DNA from: Cliona cf. orientalis
Lineage: Eukaryota; Porifera; Demospongiae; Clionaida; Clionaidae
NCBI GenBank assembly: GCA_963930775.1
Contig: OZ005704.1
Coordinates: 6,448,001-6,512,000 of the forward strand
Length of the DNA stretch: 64,000 nucleotides
Direction of reading: 5' to 3'
The notes below the pieces were generated by a model. The model was not told the origin of the DNA and did not search any database. It saw only the letters and a list, made by a program, of their open reading frames with translations. The translations under genes were made by a program, and so were the position numbers. Numbering within the stretch: position 1 is the first letter of the stretch; the number at the start of each line of letters is the position of its first letter. Below, in pieces: positions 21,301 to 30,317 of this stretch.

Positions 21301-24300
21301 AGACACTTTCTAGATACAACTTACATGAGCTCACTACCCAGACACTGGCATATAAATACTGGTGTAGTGCTACAACTAATCACTTATTGGTGGTAAAATG
21401 AACCTGGTAGTGCCTTACAACAACTACACTACAAGAGATCTACTAGGCTTGCAAACAGAGAGTATATTCTGGGCATCGTGGTCATCAAATTCAATCATAT
21501 TGGGTGTGGTGTGGGTGGAGTTCTAATTAATGATTGGCGGATCTAGTGGGTGTGGTCTATGTCCCTGGAGCTGTAACACTGCTCATTCCTGCTAATGCAT
21601 GGCAGGTAGAAACATTTTGACTAAAATTCTGTAATCCAAATGACGTGACTAGTAATGGGAGTAGCAAAAAATGACCACAATAATATTATGGTTGGCAAGT
21701 TAGAAAACTGCCATATATGGAAGTTTTCGAACATTTTATCAATAACTTGTTGTTGCAATGTTCATGGCACATTACGCTATTCTTGGTATAGTATAGTACC
21801 CACTATAATAATCTCTAAGATTTTATTTGTAGAGGCTATCACAAGATAGTTTACTTTATCTTTCTAGATGTATGCTCCTTCTCTTCATGTGCTCCTGGTT
21901 ATTCTTATCACAATGTCATGCATAATTATAACTCCCTCCAACTGTACTGGAGGAGCTGATGACACTAATCACTACAATTAGGAAGAGAAACAGAGAAGCT
22001 TTGCTTGCCACTTGATCCAGGCTATACGTCAATGCTATTCTCATGCAGTGTGGCTCACATGCACACACTCCTTCGATCCAACTTGACATGTATGAGTCAT
22101 AGATCCACTAACCCTTAGAGGATGTGGCTAGGGGAGGAGCAAGTTAGCACAAGTAGCCAGTTCTGTGACTATAGACCTCTGAGTTCACAGATTGCTAACT
22201 GCCTGACTATCTTGTGCTCCACTACAGCTTAAATTAGAAAATTTCATTGTTATCCACAATCAATGCACGCAGGCTATCTTCCACATCATACTCTTGCCAC
22301 ATCTATGCAGTTCACCTACAGAATGAACCACAGGCGCTCACAGTAAATCCTTTCTTTCTTTATGAGGGGAGTCATGATGACTAGAACAAAATCTGTCAAC
22401 ATGCCCTCACTTTCTTTGATTATAGCCAACATTCACCACAACAGTTCAATCATATATGATACATACATGTGGTGGTGTATCTAGAGAGTGTGTGTTCATA
22501 GGGCCCCAAAGGGCCCCAACTGCATGAGAGCACACCCAAACCAGGGGGGTCTGGGGGCATGCCCCCCTCCCCCCCCCTCCCCCCCCCCCCCCCCAAGGAA
22601 ATGTTTGAAAAATCAGCTCTCATGACAGTAATTCTGGTGCATTCTGAGCAGTATAATATTATTCTAGCACACATTATCTGCAAACAATTAAAGACAAAAA
22701 TGGACTTCAATAAGTATTCTTTAGTGGAATTAATGACTTCACAACACATCAGAGATATGCTCCAAATTCACTTTCAGTCGAAGTTTTTTCTTTGCTAAGA
22801 GGCCGAAGTACAGAAAACAGGCAAATTTATGTTTAGCCCCTTCTCCCCCAAGTTTTTGGCCAGAGGAGTAGGGTGGGCACCTTGAATATTTGGCAGAGCC
22901 CCTGCCCTGCTAGGCCCTGCCTTAGATACGCCACTGCTTACATGTTGGGGATCAAAGCCAATTATCTTATCCAATTATCTGACTTCACATTTTTTACAAC
23001 CTTTAATGACAGTCATAGTAGCGGTGTTGGTATGGAGCCTATAAAAGCAGAGATGAAAAGAGAGCTCGCCATACCATCAGTCAATCCAAAACTATTGCTC
23101 CTTAAAATCCACCAATGGAAAGAACAGGAATAACTACTGCGTTACTACTCTTGATATTCACACTATCAAAATTTAATGGTAACTGCAACTTTTTTTAATA
23201 GTATTATATATGTGGCTTATTAATTCTACAGTGCACTGTTCACCAGCTGGGAACACCACTGAGCTAAAGACTCTGGACAGCATTGAGGATGCAATCTCAC
23301 GTATTCCTCTCATTGACCTGCTGCGAGGTCGTGATGGTCGAGATGGTCTGCCTGGAAGAGATGGTGAGGATGGAAAGCCAGGACCTCAAGGAGAACAGGG
23401 ACCACCTAGACCTCAAGGATCTCAAGGACCTAGGAGTGCTGGGGTGACCTACATTAGGTGGGGAAAGAGCTCCTGCCCTAGTGTAACTGGAACTGAACTA
23501 GTCTATGCTGGAAGAGCTGGTGGCACTTCTTATAGCAGTTCAGGAGGAGGAGCAGAGAAGCTTTGTCTGCCTCTTGATCCAGACTACATCAATGCTGCTC
23601 GTTCAACCAGTGCAACCCTCTATTCTACCATACATGGAGCAGAATATCAAACTCGAGATGGTCCACTTCACAACATATTTAATCAAAATGTCCCCTGTGC
23701 TGTCTGCTATGCTTCCACCAGAGCTGCAATGATCATGATTCCTGCTAAAACTCAGTGTCCATCTTCCTGGACCAGGGAGTACTATGGCTATCTCATGACT
23801 GAGAGGGAAAATTCTGCACATCGTCGATCATCATTTGACTGTGTTGATGTCAATCCTGATGTTGTACCTGGTGGTGTTCCAAATACAAATGGTGCCCTCT
23901 TTCAGTATGTCATTGCTACATGCAATGGTCTCCAGTGTCCACCATACCAGACCAACCGAGTGGTGTCCTGTGCTGTGTGCACAAAGTAGGGAAAAACCCT
24001 TTTACCTAGCATTTTGATTACAAAATTATAATGTACATCTTATTTCTGCACAATATCATAAAAATTATTGTACATATTTTGGAAATGACATTATTCTGCT
24101 CACTTTTGGGATGTCACTGAGTCTCATGCACTATTAATATAGGCTCCATAGATAAACACTATGCATCAAATCACCATAGCATTAATTCATTACCAGTACT
24201 AATCCTATGCCCAGGTGTGCATTACTCTTATCACATGCACACACTCTCCAACTGCACTGGAAGAGCTGGAGGCACTAATTACAATTCAGGAAGAGAAACA

Positions 24301-27300
24301 GAGAAGCTTTGCTTGCCACTTGATCCAGGCTATACGCCAATGCTACTCATTCAACCAGTGTGGCTCACATGCACACTCTCTCCAATTTTTACCCTGTGTG
24401 TGCACATGTGCAGCAAGGGGTAGAACAATTGGTTTGCCTGTCGTCTGTCATATAAAAATCGGCAAATCTCAACATTTAAGCGAATATATTATAATCAATG
24501 GGATAAAAATTTAATGGTCTAAAATAGCGAAAAAAAATCACCTCCTATTCCTTTCTTAACCCTATAGGCAATCGCCAGGGGGGCTGCAAATCATGCAAGT
24601 ATGTTGGACATGCCCATGAACTAGGGCATCTACTGCGTATGCTCGAGTTTCTCTACTAGGGAGTCTACTATGCATGCTCGAGTTTCTCTATAGCACTCCA
24701 CAATTAATGTGATTTGTGACTATGGATCTCAGAAAGAGATCATTTAATCAGTTTCTGAGCAGCAAGAGACTAAACTTCAAAGAATAGAGGCCTCCAAAAA
24801 GAGGTATTGGCGATATATTATAATTATTTCCATGGCACGTGGGGTATGTGCTCTATTATAACATGTATTGTTCGTAGATATTAAAACCCTTAGAGGATGG
24901 GACTATAGGGGATGAGCAACTTTGTACAAATATAGCCAGTTCTGTCACAGATCTGTGACTATAGGCCTCCGTAGCTAACTGTATGACTATACTGTGCTTC
25001 AGTACAAAATACCTATCTTGCACAGGCATAACTATATATCACCTTCATTGCCATCGTCATGGTAATAGCTACCATTATGTAAACACCTCCAGGACCAATG
25101 ATCCTCTACAGGCATCTGATGATCAGTATAATATACTCCTCCAAATTAATGTCAACAGTTACCAGCGATCACGCCATGTCAGCCACTCACATGATAAATG
25201 TATAAACTAGTTATTATTACTTACAAAAGCTGAGACAAACATTATACGTGTAAATTTGTATCATCATAATTTCAGTCTAATACAGAGGTTAGATATACAA
25301 TAAATCTCTACTCAGCATTCATTACTTAGTCTAGAACTCAGGCTGCTGTGGATCATACACTGGCCGAAAAATTTTGAATTTGGACAGTCAAGAGTCATGA
25401 ATAAATATTTTCTTAAGCTTCATACCTGGCTGACATTCTTAACAAATCCTATGGGTAGCATCACAAATCCTACTATAAAAGTGGCACTAACAGTAAGTAT
25501 CTCGACAGGGATCGATATTATCTGCAGCTCTTTGATTATTACAGAATTTTAAAATGGAATCAAAAGTCATTGGAATACTATTCTGCTGGCTAACAGTAGG
25601 TGAGTAAATTCAAGTACATAGGTTAACTAGAGCTCTGTAGAGCACATACCCCGCGCGCACGTGCACATTGCGCAATCTATAGATTTACTTTTAGTACATG
25701 GCTATAATTTTGTGAACTTCAGAGAAATAATGGAAATGCTGCTTAGTTGTACTGGGGGTTACGGTGACACTTGAAAAAGCGCTCTCTGCACCCAGACCTA
25801 GCCCACACTAGGAAGATATGAGTATAGCTATCTTACATTATGATTGGTTCTATAGGGCAGTGACTATAGACTTAGCATATCGACGGTCTTTACCAGTCAT
25901 ACGCTTAGCCACTTAGTTGTGCGCATGAGCAGAAAGCACAATTGGTATGCATATGCATTGATGGGCACTGTCGATAGGCGTGGCTACGGTGGCCAACAAA
26001 AAGGCACTATTTGTGATGTTCGTGGACCGTATCCCTCGATTTGACGCACACTGAAGCCACTTTTTCGCCGAAATCGATTGATTCCTTGTGATTATGAGTC
26101 GCTTAGACGCCTATATCTCGAAAAAAGGCGATTTTTGTGCTAACGACAACAACAACGACGACGACGACGACGACACAACCGATTACTTTACCCCTTGCGC
26201 ATGCGCGCGGGGTAATGATCTTCCATTAATTCATACGTTTATATTGTTACAGTAGTGCACTGTGTACCAATATCGACCAGAAATTCCACTGAGTTAGACA
26301 CTTTGGAAAGTTTTGACGACATAGCTTCACGTATTCCTCTCATTGACCTGCTGCGAGGTCGTGATGGTCGAGATGGCCTACCCGGAAGAGATGGGGAGAA
26401 AGGACCTGAAGGAGAAAAGGGACCACCTGGACCTCAAGGACCTCCAGGACCTAGGAGTGCTGGGGTGACCTACATTAGGTGGGGAAAGAGCTCCTGCCCT
26501 AGTGTAACTGGAACTAGCTTACTGTATATGGGAAGAGCTGGTGGGAGTGAATATAATGATCAAGGAGGAGGAGCAGAGAAGCTTTGTCTGCCTCTTGATC
26601 CAGACTACATCAATAATCCCCGATCAACAAGTGCACGTTACTTTGCTACAATCACTGGAGCAGAATATACAACACACGATGGGCCTCATCAAAATCTAGT
26701 TGATCAAAATGTCCCCTGTGCTGTCTGCTATGCCTCCACCAGAGCTGCAATGATCATGATTCCTGCTAAAACTCAGTGTCCATCTTCCTGGACCAGGGAG
26801 TACTATGGCTACCTCATGACTGAACGTAGCAAAGCTCATCACTATCGCTCATCATTTGACTGTGTTGACGTTAATCCTGATGTTGTACCTGGTGGTACTG
26901 GAGATAGAGATGGTGCCCTCTTTCAGTATGTTGTTGCTTCCTGCAACAACAAAGGTCTCCAGTGCCCACCGTACCAGGCCAGCCGAGTTGTGTCCTGTGC
27001 TGTGTGCACAAAGTAGGGAAAAAACCCTTGAATTTTGATTATAGAACTGTAGTAATAAGTAGCCATCTCATTTCTATATACACAATGTCATTATTTGAAA
27101 TGCCTAGGCTAAATGAGAATTGATATAGAATATACATTACCTTTAGGGAGGTTTCACCATAATAATTATAGGCCCCACAAATGAACACTATAGGCAGAAA
27201 GTACAGATGGTACCCTCGCCCTCTTTTACCACGTCATTGCCACATGCAATGGTCTCCAGTGTCCACCGTACCAGGCCAACCGAGTGGTATCCTGTGCTGT

Positions 27301-29779
27301 GTGCACGAAGTAGGGGGAAACCCTTCTATAATAATAATCATATTATCTCATTTCTGCACAATGTTGTTATTTGAAACATGTGTATAGTTGAATGAGAATT
27401 GATGGGCCCCACAAATAAACACTAGGCACCCCCATGCCCAGGTGTACATCACTCTTATCATTTAGCTACTCTCCCTCCAACTGAACCTGAAGAGCTCGTG
27501 GTACCATAATCACCACACTTCAGGAGGAAGTGCAGAGAAGCTTTGCTTACCACTTGATCCGGACTATACATCAATGCTGCTTGTTCAACCTCACATGCAT
27601 ACTCCCTCCAACTTTACAATGTCATGTATATTATGGTTCATAGATATCATATTAACCCTTAGAGGGTGGGACTAGAGGAGGAGCAAATTAGTACAAGTAG
27701 CCAGTTCTGTCGAAGATCTAGCTGCGATTATAGATCTCTGAGTTCACAGACTGCTAACTGCATGACTACAATAATATTATTATGCTTCACTATAGCTACA
27801 TTCCCATCATAACCTCATAGTAATCGATACACCGCTTGTGTAAACAGGTCCAGGACCAAAAGACCATGGAGTGATCACCCTGCAGGCTCTGTGAATGATG
27901 TCAAAACACTTTTTCATGACGTATATGCTCCACTAAATGAATGTCAATAGTTACCAGTGATCAACTTATGTCATCACTCAGTGCATAATAATGTATAATC
28001 TAATTATTAAATTACTTGTAAAAGCAGAGATGAAATTTACGTCACTATCTAATACAGAGGTTAGAAATCAATATTATACCTTCTACTCAGAATTCGCTAT
28101 AGAACTTGGTAAGCTGTTGAGGATCACACACAGGCCAAATAATTGAACTTGGGACAGTTTTAGAGTTATGAATTATTATCTTAAACTCCACACCTAGCTG
28201 ATGTTCTTAATCTCCTTCTGACGTAAGCTCAAATCCCATGAATAGTGTCACAAATCCTATAAAAGTGGCACTGACAACAGGGATCTACATCTGCAGCACT
28301 TCAATTTACAGGAAAAAGCTTCAGAAATGGACTCAAAACTCATTGGAATATTATTTTACCTGACAATAACAACGGGTGAGCAAATTTGAAGTACATACAT
28401 ATTGTACGTAGGTGTATGACTTTCTGTTAGTTGATATAATATTATTACATCTTTATTGTAGTGCGCTGTTCACCAGTTGGAAACATCACTGAGCTAAAGA
28501 CCCTGGACAGCATTGAGGATGCAATCTCACGTGTTCCTCTCATTGACCTGCTGCGAGGTCGTGATGGTCGAGATGGTCTGCCTGGAAGAGATGGTGAGGA
28601 TGGAAAGCCAGGACCTCAAGGAGAACAGGGACCAACTGGACCTCAAGGACTTTCAGGACCTAGGAGTGCTGGGGTGACCTACATTAGGTGGGGAAAGAAC
28701 TCCTGCCCTAGTGTAACTGGAACTGAACTAGTCTATGCTGGAAGAGCTGGTGGAAGTAATCACCATATTCCAGGAGGAGGAACAGAAAAACTGTGTCTGC
28801 CTCTTGATCCAGACTACATCAATGCTGCTCGTTCAACCAGTGCAACCCTCTATTCTACATTACATGGAGCAGAATTTCAAACTCGAGATGGTCCACAGCA
28901 TAACATATATAACCAAAATGTCCCCTGTGCTGTCTGCTATGCCTCCACCAGAGCTGCAATGATCATGATTCCCGCCAAAACTCAGTGTCCATCTTCCTGG
29001 ACCAGGGAGTACTATGGCTACCTCATGACTGAGAGGGAAAGTTCTGGACATCATCGATCATCATTTGACTGTGTTGATATCAATCCTGATGTTGTACCTG
29101 GTGGTAGTGGGGATACAAATGGAGCACTCTTTCAGTATGTCATTGCTACATGCAATGATGGTCTCCAGTGTCCACCGTACCAGGCCAGCCGAGTGGTGTC
29201 CTGTGCTGTGTGCACAAAGTAGGGAAAAACCCTTCTACTGACTACTCTACATGCACATTAATTTTCTGCACAAGAATATCATTGATTTTTGAAATATAAT
29301 ACTACTGTTATTATGTTTCAGAGACTATCATACATGTGTAGCTACTAGATGTACATTATACATGTAGTAGAACTCATTCAGATTTTAACACTCAATGAGT
29401 GACCATATTTCATAATAATCTGAACAAAAATTTTCTGGATCATAAGATCATGATAATTATTATAAATAGGATACAGATTTGACCCAATAACCTTGGGTTG
29501 GCATCTCGTGGTGCAGTCACGGATATTGTGGAGCAAGTTTTGACCTTGTCCCCAGTATTGACTAGAAAATGAATCTCATCGTACATTTTACTTACCTCTT
29601 AGCGACTGATGATGGAATACCAGCATCCTTGAAGAACTGAACCCAGTAGTTGGCACCTATCCAAAAATGTAGATATGGTTATTCTAATTAGAGAACACCA
29701 ACAAAAGTTCTCTCTAGCTTTTAGGCAGCTGGAGAACGCTAGAACATACACAAGAGTATTGAACAGTGAACTTACTCAT
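16554..29779 (-). CDS. C19orf47-like SAM-domain protein (9 exons)
   Basis: Coding exons (- strand): 29779-29776, 29656-29596, 19399-19339, 19260-19180, 19042-18868, 18508-18370, 18144-18009, 17821-17587, 17374-16554. All phases agree and the product is 570 aa. Residues about 3-70 form a SAM-like domain: NYWVQFFKDAGIPSSVAKSY, then ALIFEDNRISRDMLLDLNK and IKVMGDVISILKHAKQVH. This aligns without gaps to human C19orf47 (WIQFFKEAGIPP..., MLLDLNKEIMNELG, GDIIAILKHAKVVH) as I remember it. The rest is Ser/Thr/Gly-rich and disordered, with repeated SGRLG/FSRL motifs and the end VFGRLE, like the FxRLG repeats of the human protein. The last exon carries a glutamine run. Exon 1 contributes only ATG plus one base. 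Intron 2 (19400-29595) contains four intact collagen-like genes. Function of the family is poorly known. Confidence 0.82.
18241..18352. repeat. (GA)n microsatellite
   Basis: About 110 bp of nearly pure GA, lying in the intron between exons 6 and 7 of the C19orf47-like gene, so pyrimidine-rich in the transcript. Confidence 0.95.
19400..20038. other. Start of the large host intron; 5' flank of copy G
   Basis: No gene seen. 19730-19990 is homologous to 22260-22990 upstream of copy H (shared 'gccaacattcaccacaaca'), so copies G and H duplicated together with their 5' flanks. Confidence 0.5.
20039..20046 (+). promoter_or_regulatory. TATA box of copy G
   Basis: TATAAAAG in tatggagtc-TATAAAAG-cagaggtgaaaag, the same context as copy H and different from C/D/F; 75 bp before the ATG. 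Confidence 0.65.
20114..20965 (+). CDS. Short-chain collagen C4-like secreted protein, copy G (2 exons)
   Basis: Exon 1 is 20114-20171, exon 2 is 20217-20965; the intron is only 45 bp (GT-AG, phase 1), giving 268 aa. Signal peptide MERKEIATGLLLLIFALSS is of a different class from copies A-F. Mature start near VHCSPAGNTTEL (sequon NTT). Eleven Gly-X-Y triplets end GEK GPP GPE GPR. Variable head sites read TSFNNHGGG, DGPHHNIFDQ, TEREHPLHYKSS and GGAGSTDGALF; ten head cysteines conserved. Nested in the C19orf47-like intron on the opposite strand. Confidence 0.88.
20966..21949. other. 3' flank of copy G
   Basis: No gene supported. The 3' flank resembles those of copies H, I and J (ataaacactaggcacc blocks), part of the repeat unit. 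Confidence 0.45.
21950..22070 (+). pseudogene. Ancient collagen-like head remnant 1
   Basis: Decayed text matching the region YAGRAGGT...EKLCLPLDPDY (aggagctgatgacactaatc ... gagaagctttgcttgccac). Nothing else of the gene remains. Confidence 0.7.
22071..23039. other. 5' flank of copy H
   Basis: No gene seen. Contains a poly-C tract (about 22561-22595) and a block (cttagaggatgtggctagg...) also found near 24895 and 27660. Confidence 0.45.
23040..23047 (+). promoter_or_regulatory. TATA box of copy H
   Basis: TATAAAAG in tatggagcc-TATAAAAG-cagagatgaaaag; 75 bp before the ATG, as in copy G. Confidence 0.65.
23115..23989 (+). CDS. Short-chain collagen C4-like secreted protein, copy H (2 exons)
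   Basis: Exon 1 is 23115-23178, exon 2 is 23232-23989; 53 bp phase-1 intron, 273 aa. Signal peptide MERTGITTALLLLIFTLS is of the copy G class. The collagen stretch has 12 triplets, but one glycine is replaced: GPP-RPQ-GSQ-GPR. A Gly substitution normally kinks or destabilises a triple helix, so this member may fold less stably or mark a flexible point. Head sites: TSYSSSGGG, DGPLHNIFNQ, TERENSAHRR, GGVPNTNGALF. Ten head cysteines conserved. Confidence 0.88.
24247..24365 (+). pseudogene. Ancient collagen-like head remnant 2
   Basis: Encodes CTGRAGGTNYNSG and TEKLCLPLDPGY in one frame, then decays. Close relative of the remnants at 21950 and 27480. Confidence 0.75.
24366..25473. other. Intergenic DNA inside the host intron
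   Basis: No gene supported. 24890-25470 is homologous to 27650-28257 upstream of copy J, including the block leading to the TATA box. Confidence 0.5.
25474..25481 (+). promoter_or_regulatory. TATA box of copy I
   Basis: TATAAAAG in aaatcctac-TATAAAAG-tggcactaaca, shared with copy J; 80 bp before the ATG. Confidence 0.65.
25554..27016 (+). CDS. Short-chain collagen C4-like secreted protein, copy I (2 exons, long intron)
   Basis: Exon 1 is 25554-25599; exon 2 starts at 26253 (or 26256, tandem acceptor cag/tag) and ends at 27016, giving 269 or 268 aa. Signal peptide MESKVIGILFCWLTV is of a third class, shared with copy J. After VHCVPISTRNSTEL (sequon NST) comes DTLESFDDIASRIPL, the most divergent hinge approach. 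Eleven triplets include GEK GPE GEK. The head is the most divergent intact copy (SEYNDQGGG, NNPRSTSARYFATITG, DGPHQNLVDQ, TERSKAHHYRSS, CNNKGLQ). The intron is 653 bp instead of 45-86 bp and contains a GAC trinucleotide run near 26155-26172. Confidence 0.86.
27196..27313 (+). pseudogene. Collagen-like 3' fragment after copy I
   Basis: Last 38 or so codons (STDGTL..FYHVIATCNGLQCPP...VCTK stop at 27311-27313) with a small insertion near 27210; followed by a second copy of the 3' flank. Shows a collapsed tandem duplicate. Confidence 0.8.
27480..27600 (+). pseudogene. Ancient collagen-like head remnant 3
   Basis: Decayed copy of the GRAGG...EKLCLPLDPDY...RSTS region (gcagagaagctttgcttacc). Same segment as at 21950 and 24247. 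Confidence 0.7.
27601..28257. other. 5' flank of copy J
   Basis: No gene seen; homologous to 24890-25470 upstream of copy I. Confidence 0.5.
28258..28265 (+). promoter_or_regulatory. TATA box of copy J
   Basis: TATAAAAG followed by tggcactgacaaca as in copy I; 69 bp before the ATG. Confidence 0.65.
28327..29222 (+). CDS. Short-chain collagen C4-like secreted protein, copy J (2 exons)
   Basis: Exon 1 is 28327-28375, exon 2 is 28462-29222; 86 bp phase-1 intron, 269 aa. Signal peptide MDSKLIGILFYLTITT matches copy I, but the sequence after it (TELKTLDSIEDAISRVPL) matches copies F, G and H, so the 5' module and body have different closest relatives. Twelve triplets, ending GPT GPQ GLS GPR. Head sites: SNHHIPGGG, DGPQHNIYNQ, TERESSGHHRSS, GGSGDTNGALF. 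It is the last member of the array before the host gene's exon 2. Confidence 0.87.
29223..29595. other. 3' flank of copy J
   Basis: No gene seen; lies between copy J and exon 2 of the C19orf47-like gene. Confidence 0.45.
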
Positions 29780-30317
29780 TTTGAGCTCAACTAGCAGAGG
29801 TGTTGTAAGCACGCGGGTACGGCACGCACGACAACGAGTCGTTCACCACTTCCAAAGGGGGCATACAGAATCTACCTAAAGGGGCGTGACCTTTCACGTA
29901 CATGAGTTGGCACGCCCCTACGAAATACCAGCAGTGCAGTGTTACATCATAGACACAATAGTACATGTGCATGCATGTATACACCTTCCCCAGTCCCCCT
30001 AGCGAGTGAGACCACTCCTGCACCTATTCTGTAGTGTATACTGAAGCACAAAGCATGAGGGGACTTATATAGCACCAACTTATAATAATTTTTAATAAAC
30101 AAGACTAGTGCCAATGGAAGCTTTACTCCTTCCAAAATATAATGTACATGTACCTAATTCTATGACATGGTAAGAAAGGAACCTCACAAGTAATAATAAT
30201 AATAATAGTGATTGCTGAGGTCCAAGAACATAGCAAGATTCAACTTGCACAAACTTTTGTTACTAAAGGTATTATCAACAGACACATAAGAGGTTCGCCT
30301 GTGCAAGTTTCACCAAG
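29780..30317. other. Region upstream of the C19orf47-like start codon
   Basis: Should contain the 5' UTR and promoter of the C19orf47-like gene and the 3' UTR of the SYNJ2BP gene. No further gene seen. Confidence 0.45.

Noticed and set aside
87-29222. Tandem repeats considered as CRISPR array or bacterial collagen-like genes
   Set aside because: Spliced introns, TATA boxes, unit sizes in kilobases and metazoan neighbours rule this out.
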